A program made the translations under genes and the position numbers. From an uncultured Burkholderiales bacterium (lineage in GTDB: Bacteria > Pseudomonadota > Gammaproteobacteria > Burkholderiales > Burkholderiaceae), in contig CALBEV010000120.1 in NCBI GenBank assembly GCA_937891045.1, positions 1 through 49,433 on the forward strand: 49,433 nucleotides of DNA, read 5' to 3'. Positions within the stretch are counted from its first letter, which is position 1. Each line of letters opens with the position of its first letter. Of this stretch, positions 27,779 through 36,569 are shown one piece after another. The notes below the pieces were generated by a model. That model was not told the DNA's origin. It ran no database searches and saw only the letters and a program-made list of their open reading frames with translations.

Positions 27779-28053
27779 CAACAAAAACTTTCGAAGACTT
27801 CAGCGCCGCCGCCCAAACCATTGGCTACCACGAATGCTTGGTGCGCGAATGGGCCCCGTCCTTGGTGATTGACACCCACACCCATCCGTTTGATGTGACT
27901 GCCTTCATGGTGCGTGGTGAATTCACCCTGACCGTGGGCGAGGTGCAAACCACGTACAAAGCCGGACAAGCTTTTTCATTGGCTCGAAATATTCCCCATG
28001 CGGAACACTACGGCGCAGAAGGCGCCACCGTCTGGGTGGCCCGCGCCAACTAG
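27775..28053 (+). CDS. Small cupin-domain protein
   Basis: 92-residue single cupin. Metal-site residues: His in DTHTHPFDVTAFMVRGEF (His-x-His and Glu) and the second-motif His in ARNIPHAEHYG. Translationally coupled to the upstream hydrolase. Single-cupin proteins of this size can be enzymes, binding proteins or sensors, and nothing here decides between these. Its stop is one base from the stop of the convergent PPK2 gene. Confidence 0.8.
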   Translation: MTTKTFEDFSAAAQTIGYHECLVREWAPSLVIDTHTHPFDVTAFMVRGEFTLTVGEVQTTYKAGQAFSLARNIPHAEHYGAEGATVWVARAN

Positions 28054-28054
28054 C

Positions 28055-28858
28055 TCAGTCCAGCTTGGCTTGCGACAGGTTGAAGCTCGATTGGGGCAAT
28101 CGCAAGTCCATTTTTTCAAGCGTGTGCACCAACAACTCTGTCAAAAAATAATCACGGTAGCGTTTGTGGTCTGCAGGCACCACATACCAAGGAGCTTGTG
28201 CGGTGCTGGTGGCTGACAAGGCGTCTTCGTAAGCTTTCATGAAGGACGGCCAGAGTTTGCGGTCTTCAAAGTCGGAGGCTTGCAGCTTCCAGTTTTTGTC
28301 TGGATCGTCAATGCGGGCTTGCAAGCGTTTCTTTTGTTCTTTTTTCGAAATGTGCAAATAGCACTTGAGCACGATGATGCCTTCAGCAACCAACAAGGAC
28401 TCAAAGTGTTTGATGTTCTCAAAGCGGCGTTGCACCGTGTCTTCATTAATCCATTTCATCACGCGGGTGACCAACACATCCTCGTAATGGCTGCGGTTGA
28501 AGATGACCATGTCACCACGGCCAGGTACTTTGCTGTGGATGCGCCAAAGGAAATCGTGGCGTTTTTCTTCGTCGGTTGGCGCACTGAATGCATAGGCATG
28601 CACGCCCAGGGGGCTGACATGTGAGAACACACGGCGAATGGCGCCATCTTTGCCAGCGGTGTCCATGCCTTGCAATACCAGCAAAAAGCCCTTGGTCTTG
28701 GCTGCATAAAGAGTGGATTGCAGCTTACTTAATTTCTCAAACAAGGGCTTTATATCGACTTCGTCCTGATAAGAAGACGCGGGCTCGGTGTCCATGTCCT
28801 CTAGCGACACAGAGGCCCCTGGTTGGATGCGCCATGCGTTGAAATTGGGTTTGCTCAT
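28055..28858 (-). CDS. Polyphosphate kinase 2 family protein (PPK2)
   Basis: 267-residue one-domain PPK2, which uses polyphosphate to phosphorylate nucleoside mono- or diphosphates. Walker A: LQGMDTAGKDGAIRRVF. Walker B/lid region: VIFNRSHYEDVLVTRV with the conserved Arg and Asp. Also present: KVPGRGDM, KCYLHISKKEQKKRLQARI and the C-terminal PWYVVPADHKRYRDY. It resembles the PPK2 class with broad NMP/NDP activity, but class assignment needs alignment. Transcribed alone, divergent from the hydratase gene. Confidence 0.92.
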   Translation of the reverse strand: MSKPNFNAWRIQPGASVSLEDMDTEPASSYQDEVDIKPLFEKLSKLQSTLYAAKTKGFLLVLQGMDTAGKDGAIRRVFSHVSPLGVHAYAFSAPTDEEKRHDFLWRIHSKVPGRGDMVIFNRSHYEDVLVTRVMKWINEDTVQRRFENIKHFESLLVAEGIIVLKCYLHISKKEQKKRLQARIDDPDKNWKLQASDFEDRKLWPSFMKAYEDALSATSTAQAPWYVVPADHKRYRDYFLTELLVHTLEKMDLRLPQSSFNLSQAKLD

Positions 28859-28961
28859 GATGGTCTGCTTGAATGCGATGAAGCAAGTTTAGTCATAATC
28901 GTTTCAGCACAGCGGTTTGCTTTGCAAACGCATCAGGCTTTCCATCACTCTCTGCCAAGCC

Positions 28962-29759
28962 ATGAACCAGACCTTGATTCAATCCGCCGCCAAGCAACTC
29001 TTGCCTGCTTGGTCAAACATCCAAGCTCTTCCCAGCTTGGACGCCAGCCACCGGCCGCAAAACCGCGCTGAAGGCTACAGCGTGCAACAAGCTTTGTTTG
29101 AGGCCACCCAAGACAGCACATATGGTTGGAAGATTGCAGCCACCAGCCTAGCGGGCCAAAAGCACATTGGCGTCAGCGGTCCCTTGGCGGGTCGCTTGCT
29201 GCGCTCTCGACGTTTATTGCCATGCGCACAAGTGAGCTTGCAAGGCAATCTGATGCGCGTGATGGAAGCCGAGTTTGCGTTTCGCATGAAGCGCGATGTG
29301 CTTCGCAGCGGCGCAGCACCCTTGTCCACTGCCGACGCGATGGACGCGGTGGAGGCCCTGCACTTGGCCATCGAAATTCCCAACTCGCGCTACACCGCGT
29401 TTGAGCATGTGGGTGAAGCTTCCTTGATTGCCGACTTCGCCTGCGCGGGCCATGTGGTCATTGGCCCAGAGGTGACAGCATCTTGGCGGGAGCTGGATTT
29501 GGATACACACAAGGTGCAGGTGTTCAAACAGGGCCAATGGGTGGCCGATGGCGTGGGGGCCAATGTCTTGGGCGACCCGCGTTTGGCCCTCACTTGGTTG
29601 GCCAACGAACTGCAAGACCATGGTCTGCACTTGCGGCAAGGTGACACGGTCATCACCGGCACTTGCGTGGTGCCTGTGCCAGTGAATCAAGGCGATCAGA
29701 TGCTGGCCGACTTTGGCGTGCTGGGCCAGTTGGCCGTGGCCTTCACTGAGGATTCCTAG
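28962..29759 (+). CDS. 2-keto-4-pentenoate hydratase-like protein (MhpD/FAH superfamily)
   Basis: 265 residues. Matches hydratases and 4-oxalocrotonate decarboxylases of meta-cleavage pathways: YGWKIAATSLAGQKHIGVSGP (substrate Lys), the metal ligands in VMEAEFAFRMKRD (Glu-x-Glu), ALHLAIEIPNSRY and the final GDTVITGTCVVPVPVNQGD. It is not inside a visible meta-cleavage operon, though the hydrolase and cupin at 26.9-28.1 kb could be related. Start ATG 28962; the frame is open to 28917 but that extension does not look coding. Confidence 0.82.
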   Translation: MNQTLIQSAAKQLLPAWSNIQALPSLDASHRPQNRAEGYSVQQALFEATQDSTYGWKIAATSLAGQKHIGVSGPLAGRLLRSRRLLPCAQVSLQGNLMRVMEAEFAFRMKRDVLRSGAAPLSTADAMDAVEALHLAIEIPNSRYTAFEHVGEASLIADFACAGHVVIGPEVTASWRELDLDTHKVQVFKQGQWVADGVGANVLGDPRLALTWLANELQDHGLHLRQGDTVITGTCVVPVPVNQGDQMLADFGVLGQLAVAFTEDS

Positions 29760-29785
29760 GGTTTCCCCTTGAACTGAAAAGCAGT

Positions 29786-29819
29786 GATAAAGTGAAAACT
29801 CAAGTTTCGATAAAAGTGA
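29786..29819 (+). promoter_or_regulatory. Direct repeat upstream of the liv operon
   Basis: GATAAAGTGA (29786-29795) recurs as GATAAAAGTGA (29809-29819), one base longer, with starts 23 bases apart, in the AT-richer 87-base leader before the permease gene. This spacing is close to two helical turns and could be a regulator site. No regulator is encoded next to it. Confidence 0.3.
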
Positions 29820-29846
29820 TATTCGAAGGAATCTTTTCGCCGCATC

Positions 29847-30722
29847 ATGCAAGAACTTCAAGTGATTTTGAGTGGTGTGGCGCAAGGCTGTATTTACGGC
29901 CTGATTGCCTTAGGCTTTGTGCTGATTTACAAGGCCACCGAAACCGTTAGCTTCACCCAAGGCGAATTGATGATGCTGGGCGCATTTTGCGGTCTTGCCT
30001 TTGTCAGCTATTTGCAATTGCCCTTTGTGTTGGCGGTGGTCGCATCCATGTTGGTCATGGCCTGCATCGGTTGGTTGATTGAGCGCGTGGTCATCAACCC
30101 GGTCTTGGGTGAGCCTGCTTTTGCCATCGTCATGCTGACCATCGGTATTGGCTATGTCCTTCGCGGGGGCATCACCATGATCCCCGACATCGGTACCGAA
30201 ACCCACAGTTTCGAGGTGCCCTACAAAGACCTGACTTTCAATGTTGGTGGTGTGGTTCTTGGTGCGCCGCAGTTGGTGGTGATCGGCAGTACCGCCTTGT
30301 TGTGTGCAGTGCTGTATGTTGTATTCAAGTACTTGCGTGTCGGCATCGCCATGCAAGCCACCTCGCAAAACCAACTCGCTGCTTATTACATGGGCATCCC
30401 AGTCAAGCGCTTGAACAGCATGGTCTGGGCCTTGGCTGCAGCGGTGGCAGCCATTGCGGGTTTGCTTTTGGCCCCCATCACCTTTGTGCATGCCAACATG
30501 GGTTTCATTGGCTTGAAAGCCTTCCCAGCCGCCGTGGTGGGTGGTTTTGGCAGCTTGCCCGGGGCCATCGTCGGCGGCATCATCATTGGCGTGGTCGAAG
30601 CCATGGCCGGTTTTTGGTTGCCCGAAGGTTTCAAGGATGTGGCGGCCTATGTGGTGGTCTTGTTGATGTTGGTCTTCAAGCCGAATGGCTTGTTTGGCGA
30701 CAAACTGCGCAAGAAGGTCTGA
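29847..30722 (+). CDS. Branched-chain amino acid-type ABC transporter permease (LivH-like)
   Basis: 291-residue inner-membrane permease with about eight helices. Family signatures: LSGVAQGCIYGLIALGFVLI at the N-terminus, ETVSFTQGELMMLGAF, LTIGIGYVLRGG, the LRVGIAMQATSQNQLAAYYMGI coupling loop that meets the ATPase, and AFPAAVVGGFGSLPGAIVGG. First gene of the six-gene importer operon. Substrate unknown: such systems import branched-chain amino acids, amides, or aromatic and dicarboxylic acids. Confidence 0.92.
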   Translation: MQELQVILSGVAQGCIYGLIALGFVLIYKATETVSFTQGELMMLGAFCGLAFVSYLQLPFVLAVVASMLVMACIGWLIERVVINPVLGEPAFAIVMLTIGIGYVLRGGITMIPDIGTETHSFEVPYKDLTFNVGGVVLGAPQLVVIGSTALLCAVLYVVFKYLRVGIAMQATSQNQLAAYYMGIPVKRLNSMVWALAAAVAAIAGLLLAPITFVHANMGFIGLKAFPAAVVGGFGSLPGAIVGGIIIGVVEAMAGFWLPEGFKDVAAYVVVLLMLVFKPNGLFGDKLRKKV

Positions 30723-30725
30723 AGC

Positions 30726-31802
30726 ATGCGATTCATCTTCAAGACCCGCTACGACCAAGACATTCAACTGGCCAAACACAGTGGCCATGTCTGGGCCTAC
30801 AGCTTGTTGCTGTTGCTGCTGTGCTTGGCACCGTGGTTGATGGAAGAGTACTGGTTGGCGCAGCTCACCTTTGTCTTGATTTACGGCATCGTGGGTTTGG
30901 GCCTCATGGTCTTGGCTGGGTTCACCGGTTTGTTCTCCATTGGCAACGCAGCCTTCATGGGCGTGGGCGCTTATGTGGCAGCAGTCTTGTCTGGCCATGG
31001 CGTCTCATTTCCTGTCAGTGTGACCATGGCTGCTGGCCTGTCGGCCATCGTGGGCGCGGTGGTGGGCTTGCCTGCGCTGCGTGTCAAAGGCATTTACCTC
31101 GGCATAGCAACCTTGGCCTTTGGCTTCATCGTGGAAGAGGGCTTGGCCCGCTGGGAAAGCGTCACTGGCGGCAATGCAGGCATCCATGTGAAAGCCATTT
31201 CCATTTTGGGCTGGCAAGCCAACAGCGGTGAAAAGTTTTATGCCGTGTGTTTGGTGTTGGCAGTGGTTTGTACCTTGGCGGTGTTGAATGTGCTGCGCAG
31301 CCCGACGGGGCGTGCCTTTGTCGCCATTCGCGATTCTGAAATTTCAGCCCAAAGCATGGGCATTCACTTGGCCTATTACAAAACCTTGTCGTTCATGATG
31401 TCCTCGGCCTTGGCCGGTATTGGTGGTGCTTTGTACGCGCACAAAATGCAGTTCATCAGTCCCGATCAGTTTGGTATTTTGCAATCCGTTGATTTGCTGC
31501 TGATGGTGGTCATCGGCGGTTTAGGCTCGGTGCACGGCGCTTTCTTGGGCGCGATTTTCCTCATCACCATGCCGCAGCTCATCACCTTGGGCAAAGACTT
31601 TTTGCCAGCCGCCATTGGTCAGGCGCCGGGCTTGCAAGCCGTGGTGTATGGCTTGGTGCTGATTGGCTTCGTGATGTTCGAGCCCATGGGTTTGTATGGC
31701 CGCTGGCTGAAAATTCGCACCTGGTTTGAACTCTTTCCCTTCTACCGCAAAGGCATGTTCAAGCGGCAGAAAAGTTTCCAAAAATCGGACCGACTCAAAT
31801 GA
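30726..31802 (+). CDS. Branched-chain amino acid-type ABC transporter permease (LivM-like)
   Basis: 358-residue partner permease. Conserved GLNLVLG-like segment here YGIVGLGLMVLAGFTGLFSI, GNAAFMGVGAYVAA, LRVKGIYLGIATLAFGFIVEE, the coupling helix AFVAIRDSEISAQSMGIHLA and VIGGLGSVHGAFLGAIF. The cytoplasmic C-terminal tail (WLKIRTWFELFPFYRKGMFK) is basic and longer than in LivM. Starts three bases after the LivH-like stop; its stop overlaps the LivG-like ATG. Confidence 0.92.
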   Translation: MRFIFKTRYDQDIQLAKHSGHVWAYSLLLLLLCLAPWLMEEYWLAQLTFVLIYGIVGLGLMVLAGFTGLFSIGNAAFMGVGAYVAAVLSGHGVSFPVSVTMAAGLSAIVGAVVGLPALRVKGIYLGIATLAFGFIVEEGLARWESVTGGNAGIHVKAISILGWQANSGEKFYAVCLVLAVVCTLAVLNVLRSPTGRAFVAIRDSEISAQSMGIHLAYYKTLSFMMSSALAGIGGALYAHKMQFISPDQFGILQSVDLLLMVVIGGLGSVHGAFLGAIFLITMPQLITLGKDFLPAAIGQAPGLQAVVYGLVLIGFVMFEPMGLYGRWLKIRTWFELFPFYRKGMFKRQKSFQKSDRLK

Positions 31803-32596
31803 GCGACATCTTGTTGAGCGCCCACGATTTAACCGTTCGCTTTGGCGGCGTGCTGGCGGTCAATGGCGTGAGCTTCGATGTGCGCCAAGGCGAGGTGTTC
31901 ACACTCATCGGCCCCAATGGCGCAGGCAAAACCACGGTGTTCAACCTGATCAGCCGCATCTACACCCCCACGTCCGGTCATTTGAATTTCCTGGGCCAGC
32001 GCTTGAGTGATGTGCCGCCGCATGCCGTGGCCGCCATGGGCATTGCCCGTACCTTCCAAAACATCGAATTGTTTGAACACGCCACGGTGTTGCAAAACCT
32101 GCTCATCGGTCGGCATGTGCACAACCGCACCGGCTTTTGGAGCCAAATGCTGTTCACATCCACCGTGCGCAATGCCGAACGCGCCACCCGCCAAAAAGTG
32201 GAGGAGGTGATTGATTTCCTCGATTTGCAGCACTACCGAGACACCTTGGTGGCCGGTTTGCCCTATGGTGTGCGCAAGGTGGTGGAGTTGGCGCGTGCGC
32301 TGAGCACCGACCCCAAATTGTTGTTGTTGGATGAACCCTCATCGGGTTTGAATGTGGAAGAAACCGCTGACATGGCGTTTTGGATTCAGGACATTCAACA
32401 CGACCTGGGCATCACGGTCTTGATGGTGGAACACGACATGAGCTTGGTGTCCAAGGTCAGCAACCGGGTCTTGGCCATGAACCAAGGCGAGGTCTTGGCC
32501 ATGGGCGAACCAGCCCAGGTGCAGGCTAATGAGGCGGTCATCGAGGCCTATCTGGGCGGCAGTTTTGACGCCGCCAATTTGCGGCGAAAGGCCTGA
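31799..32596 (+). CDS. ABC transporter ATP-binding protein (LivG-like)
   Basis: 265-residue ATPase. Walker A GPNGAGKTTVFNLIS, Q-loop ARTFQNIELFEHATVLQNLL, Walker B LLLLDEPSSGLN and H-loop VLMVEHDMSLV are intact. The ABC signature is degenerate: LPYGVRKVVELARAL rather than LSYGQQRRLEIARAL, with Pro for Ser and no Gln pair. In an ABC dimer this may make one ATP site weaker; the LivF-like partner has a canonical signature. It overlaps the permease gene upstream by ATGA. Confidence 0.92.
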   Translation: MSDILLSAHDLTVRFGGVLAVNGVSFDVRQGEVFTLIGPNGAGKTTVFNLISRIYTPTSGHLNFLGQRLSDVPPHAVAAMGIARTFQNIELFEHATVLQNLLIGRHVHNRTGFWSQMLFTSTVRNAERATRQKVEEVIDFLDLQHYRDTLVAGLPYGVRKVVELARALSTDPKLLLLDEPSSGLNVEETADMAFWIQDIQHDLGITVLMVEHDMSLVSKVSNRVLAMNQGEVLAMGEPAQVQANEAVIEAYLGGSFDAANLRRKA

Positions 32597-32600
32597 CGCG

Positions 32601-33371
32601 ATGGACGCCTTGCTGCAACTCAACAATGTGGAAAGCGCCTATGGGCCGGTGCGCGCCATCCGCGGCGTCAGCCTGTCGGTGCTGCGCGGTCAAATTGCAG
32701 CGGTGTTGGGCTCGAATGGCGCGGGCAAAACCACCATCTTGAAAACCATTTCGGGCATCATCGATCCGCGCAAAGGCAGCATCCATTTCAAGGGCGACAA
32801 CATCACCGCCATGGACCCGGCATTGATCGTGCAGCGTGGTTTGGTGCATGTGCCCGAAGGCCGCGAGGTGTTTCCACTGTTGTCGGTGAAAGACAACCTG
32901 TTGATGGGGGCTTACACCCGGCAAGACCGCGACGCCATCGCCCGCGACATGGAATTGGTGTTTGGCTACTTCCCCATTCTGAAAGAACGTGCCCAGCAAG
33001 ACGCAGGTTTATTGTCCGGCGGACAGCAGCAAATGTTGGCCATCTCTCGCGCCCTCATGAGCGAGCCCGATTTGATTTTGTTGGACGAGCCCAGCCTTGG
33101 CCTGTCCCCCAAACTTACCCAAGAGATTTTTGAGATCGTGGTGCGCATCAACCGCGAACGCGGCACCACCATTTTGTTGGTGGAGCAAAACGCCAACATG
33201 GCTTTGAACGTGGCCGACCATGGTTTTGTTCTCGAATCGGGGCGCATCGTCATGGAAGACAGCTGCGACCGCTTGCGTGAAAAAGACGACATCAAAGAGT
33301 TTTACCTCGGCCTCAAAGAAGCGGGTGCCCGCGATGAGCGTCGTTGGAAAAAGAAAAAGACCTGGAGATGA
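32601..33371 (+). CDS. ABC transporter ATP-binding protein (LivF-like)
   Basis: 256-residue ATPase. Walker A GSNGAGKTTILKTISG, Q-loop/HVPEGREVFPLLSVKDNLLMG, canonical signature LLSGGQQQMLAISRAL, Walker B LILLDEPSLGLS, H-loop VEQNANMAL. The C-terminus carries an unusually basic tail (GARDERRWKKKKTWR) beyond the usual end near YLG. ATG 32601 lies four bases after the LivG-like stop; an open frame to 32529 lies within that gene and is not used. Confidence 0.92.
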   Translation: MDALLQLNNVESAYGPVRAIRGVSLSVLRGQIAAVLGSNGAGKTTILKTISGIIDPRKGSIHFKGDNITAMDPALIVQRGLVHVPEGREVFPLLSVKDNLLMGAYTRQDRDAIARDMELVFGYFPILKERAQQDAGLLSGGQQQMLAISRALMSEPDLILLDEPSLGLSPKLTQEIFEIVVRINRERGTTILLVEQNANMALNVADHGFVLESGRIVMEDSCDRLREKDDIKEFYLGLKEAGARDERRWKKKKTWR

Positions 33372-33372
33372 C

Positions 33373-35232
33373 ATGAGTCAACTGTGGAACACCGCCCATG
33401 CCCAAGGCAGCACCCACGTTGTGATGCCCGGGGAGACCATGGTCGAGGTGTTTTGGAATGCGGTGGCACAACGCGGTCCGCGTTTGATGATGCGCGAGAA
33501 AAAACTCGGCATCTGGCGTGGTTGGACCTGGCATGAAACCGGCGATGCGGTGCGCCAACTCGCCATGGGTTTGGCAGCGCATGGTTTTGCGCCCGGCGAC
33601 TGCGCCTCCATCTTGGCCAATACGCGCTTGGAATGGGTCTTGGCGGACATGGCCGTTCTGAGCGCCGGTGGTGTGTCCAATGGCATCTACCCCACGGACG
33701 CGTCGCCGCAGGTGCATTTCCAGTGCGAAGACTCTGCCACCACCGTGTTGTTTGTCGAAGATGAAGAACAGCTCGACAAAGCCTTGGTCACGCGTGAACA
33801 GCTGCCCAAGTTGAAACTGATTGTGGTGATGGACATGGAAGGCCTGACCCGTTTCAGTGACCCGATGGTGATCAGCCTGGACCAATTGCGCGAGGAGGGG
33901 GCCGCCTTCGACGCAGCCAACGCCGGTTTGTTCGAGCAGCGTGTGCACAGCCGCCGCCCTGAAGACTTGGCCATCCTGATTTACACCTCGGGCACCACCG
34001 GCAAACCCAAAGGCGCGATGCACAGCCATGCCGCGCTTGTCTACATCGTGCGGGGCTACAACCAGGTGTTGCGCCAAGACGAGACTGATGAACGCATGTT
34101 GTTTCTGCCGCTGTGCCATGTGGCCGAGCGCTTGGGCGGCCAGTATTTCTCCATTTACACCGGCACCGTGTTCAACTTTGTTGAGAACCCCGACACCGTG
34201 CCCGAAAACGTGCGTGAGATCGCGCCCACCACGTTCACCGCCGTGCCACGCGTGTGGGAGAAGTTTTACTCGGCGGTGACGATTGCCATTGCCGAAGCCG
34301 GTCTGCTTCAACAATTTGTTTATCGCCAATGCATGGCCGTGGGTTATGCCGTCAGTGACCGGGTGCTGGCGCAGCAGTCCGTGCCCTTGTGGTTGAAAGC
34401 CGCGTTTCATCTGGCCAATGTCTTGGCCCTCAACAATGTGCGCAGGATGATGGGCATTCAACGCGCTCGCACCTTGGTGACCGGTGCCGCACCCATCTCG
34501 CCCGAGTTGGTGCGTTGGTATTTGGCGCTGGGTTTGCCGATGATGGAGGTCTGGGGACAAACCGAATCTTGTGGCGGCTCGACCGCCATGCCAGCCCACC
34601 GCATCAAGTTGGGCAGCATTGGTACTGCTTGCCCATACAACGAAGTGATGGTCGATCCGAACACCCAAGAGCTGTTGATTCGCGGCCCGAATGTGTTCAT
34701 GGGCTACCTGAACCAACCCGAGAAAACCGCTGAAACGGTGGATGCCCAAGGCTGGTTGCACACCGGTGACGTGGGCAGCGTCGATGCCGACGGTTATTTC
34801 CGCATCACCGACCGCATGAAGGACATCATCATCACTGCGGGTGGCAAAAACATCACGCCCAGCGAGTGGGAAAACGAGTTGAAGTTCTCGCCCTACGTCA
34901 CCGATGCCGTTGTGATTGGTGACCGACGTGCCTACCTCACCGTGATCATCATGATTGACTTGGAAAATGTTGAGAAATTTGCGCAAGACAAGGATGTGCC
35001 GTTCTCCAATTACGCCAGCTTGACCCGAGCTGCCGAAGTGCAAGCGCTGATTCAAGCCGAGATTGAAAAGGTCAACCGCAAGTTCGCGCGGGTCGAGCAA
35101 ATCAAGCATTTCCGTCTGCTGGATACCCAACTCACCGCCGAAGACGATGAACTCACGCCCACCATGAAGCTCAAGCGCAAGTTCGTGGAGCAGAAGTACA
35201 AAGACATGATCGAAGAGATGTACCGTGCTTAA
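33373..35232 (+). CDS. AMP-forming long-chain acyl-CoA synthetase-like enzyme within the importer operon
   Basis: 619-residue ANL-superfamily ligase that adenylates a carboxylic acid and transfers it to CoA. Motifs: P-loop LIYTSGTTGKPKGAMHSHA, GQTESCGGSTA, TGDVGSVDADGYFRITDRMKDIIITAGGKN and the mobile C-terminal domain with the catalytic Lys near TPTMKLKRKFV. It resembles long-chain/FadD15-type enzymes. GGAG five bases before ATG 33373 sets the start, one base after the ATPase stop. Placement between the ATPases and the binding protein suggests that the imported acid is converted to its CoA ester on entry. Confidence 0.9.
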   Translation: MSQLWNTAHAQGSTHVVMPGETMVEVFWNAVAQRGPRLMMREKKLGIWRGWTWHETGDAVRQLAMGLAAHGFAPGDCASILANTRLEWVLADMAVLSAGGVSNGIYPTDASPQVHFQCEDSATTVLFVEDEEQLDKALVTREQLPKLKLIVVMDMEGLTRFSDPMVISLDQLREEGAAFDAANAGLFEQRVHSRRPEDLAILIYTSGTTGKPKGAMHSHAALVYIVRGYNQVLRQDETDERMLFLPLCHVAERLGGQYFSIYTGTVFNFVENPDTVPENVREIAPTTFTAVPRVWEKFYSAVTIAIAEAGLLQQFVYRQCMAVGYAVSDRVLAQQSVPLWLKAAFHLANVLALNNVRRMMGIQRARTLVTGAAPISPELVRWYLALGLPMMEVWGQTESCGGSTAMPAHRIKLGSIGTACPYNEVMVDPNTQELLIRGPNVFMGYLNQPEKTAETVDAQGWLHTGDVGSVDADGYFRITDRMKDIIITAGGKNITPSEWENELKFSPYVTDAVVIGDRRAYLTVIIMIDLENVEKFAQDKDVPFSNYASLTRAAEVQALIQAEIEKVNRKFARVEQIKHFRLLDTQLTAEDDELTPTMKLKRKFVEQKYKDMIEEMYRA

Positions 35233-35253
35233 ACATACCCACAGGAGACTGCA

Positions 35254-36414
35254 ATGAAATTGAAACTCACTTGGCTGCTGCTGGCATTGGCCAGTGCCAG
35301 CGTGTTCGCCCAACAACAAGGCGTGTCTAAAACCGAAATCACGATTGGCACCATTCAGGATTTATCGGGGCCACTGGCCAGTTATGGCAAAGCCGTGCGC
35401 AACGGCATGCAGCTTCGCATTGACGAATTGAATGAGCAGGGTAGCCTGCACGGCCGCAAGCTCAAGCTCATCACCGAGGACTCGGGCTACGACCCCAAAC
35501 GGGCGGTGTTGGCGGCGCAAAAGTTGGTCAGCCAAGACAAAATTTTCATCATGGCTGGTCACATTGGCACGGCACAAAACAACGCCGCCATGCCGGTGCA
35601 GTTTGACAAGAACATCATCAACTTCTTTCCGGTGACGGCTGCACGTGAAATGTACGAACCCTTCAACCGCTTGAAGTACGCTATTTTTGCCACCTACTTC
35701 GACCAAATGCGTGCGGCGGTTCCTGCTTTGGTGAAAGAGAAAAAAATCACCAAGGTGTGTGCCATTTACCAAGACGATGAGTTTGGTTTGGAGGTGTTTC
35801 GCGGTGCAGAGGCCGGTTTGAAAACCATCAACATGGGTTTCACTGAGAAGACCACGTTCAAACGTGGCGCCACCGATTTTTCATCCCAGGTGGCCCGCAT
35901 GAAGTCGGCCGGTTGTGAGATGGTGGTGTTGGGTACCATCATTCGCGAAACCGTGGGTACCATTGCCGAGTCGCGCAAAACCGGCTTCAACCCGCATTTC
36001 ATTGGCTCAAGCGCTGCTTACACCGACTTGATCCACAAGCTCGGTGGCAAGGCCATGGACGGCATGTACGCCACCATGACCGTACCCCATCCTTATTTGG
36101 ATGAGGCCTCCAAGCCCATCAGCTTTTGGGCCAACAAGTACAAAACCAAATTCAATGAAGACCCCACGGTGTTCTCGGTGTATGGCTACTTGATCATTGA
36201 CAACTTCATCAAAGCCGCGCAAAAGGTCGGACCCAACCTCACCACGGATAGTTTTGTCGCAGTCATGGACAACATGACTTTCCCCACCGATTTCTTTGGC
36301 AGTCCAGAGGCCAGTTTCTCTAAGACCAAGCACTTGGGCTCTAACCGCAGCCGCTTGGCCCAAATCCAAGACGGCCGCTGGAAAATCATTTCCGACTATT
36401 ACAAAATCGACTGA
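35254..36414 (+). CDS. Periplasmic substrate-binding protein of the Liv-type ABC importer
   Basis: 386 residues, Peripla_BP_6 fold. Sec signal peptide KLTWLLLALASASVFA, cut before QQQG. Features: ITIGTIQDLSGPLASYGKAVRNGM, LITEDSGYDPKRAVLAAQKLV, TKVCAIYQDDEFGLEVFRGAE and TDFSSQVARMKSAGCEMVV. An AGGAG Shine-Dalgarno precedes ATG 35254. Last gene of the operon; it should decide substrate choice, but ligand residues cannot be read by eye. Relatives in this clade often bind aromatic or aliphatic acids instead of Leu/Ile/Val. Confidence 0.92.
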   Translation: MKLKLTWLLLALASASVFAQQQGVSKTEITIGTIQDLSGPLASYGKAVRNGMQLRIDELNEQGSLHGRKLKLITEDSGYDPKRAVLAAQKLVSQDKIFIMAGHIGTAQNNAAMPVQFDKNIINFFPVTAAREMYEPFNRLKYAIFATYFDQMRAAVPALVKEKKITKVCAIYQDDEFGLEVFRGAEAGLKTINMGFTEKTTFKRGATDFSSQVARMKSAGCEMVVLGTIIRETVGTIAESRKTGFNPHFIGSSAAYTDLIHKLGGKAMDGMYATMTVPHPYLDEASKPISFWANKYKTKFNEDPTVFSVYGYLIIDNFIKAAQKVGPNLTTDSFVAVMDNMTFPTDFFGSPEASFSKTKHLGSNRSRLAQIQDGRWKIISDYYKID

Positions 36415-36462
36415 GATCACTGCTGCCCGGGCCATGGACTTGCGCCGAGCCTGGGCGGCCTG

Positions 36463-36502
36463 ATGACAATACTGTCATAAACCCTGTTAAGGGCTTGTTT
36501 TT
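36463..36502. promoter_or_regulatory. Dyad and possible weak terminator after the importer operon
   Basis: ATGACA-ATAC-TGTCAT (36463-36478) is a perfect 6-bp dyad with the look of an operator. It is followed by CCCT-GTTA-AGGG (36482-36493) and TTGTTTTTC, which could be a weak intrinsic terminator for the importer operon. Both lie upstream of a TATAAT at 36539-36544 before the small secreted-protein gene. Confidence 0.4.
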
Positions 36503-36538
36503 CATGGGTTTTTATGTAGTTTTTGGTGTTTATGCCGA

Positions 36539-36544
36539 TATAAT
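36539..36544 (+). promoter_or_regulatory. Consensus -10 element before the small secreted protein
   Basis: TATAAT lies 25 bases before ATG 36570 in an AT-rich stretch. No convincing -35 hexamer is found at 16-18 bases, so a promoter is likely but incomplete. Confidence 0.45.
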
Positions 36545-36569
36545 TGGCTTCCAACAACTTTGTTAGCCC

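Noticed and set aside
33313..35319. 668-codon minus-strand open frame opposite the importer-operon acyl-CoA synthetase
   Set aside because: Antisense His/Gln-rich shadow with no motifs; the plus strand holds a complete ligase.
36425..36460. GCCCGGGC / GCCTGGGC as a terminator of the importer operon
   Set aside because: The stem needs a wobble pair, has a 16-base loop and is not followed by T residues; the weak hairpin at 36482 with a T-run is a better candidate.
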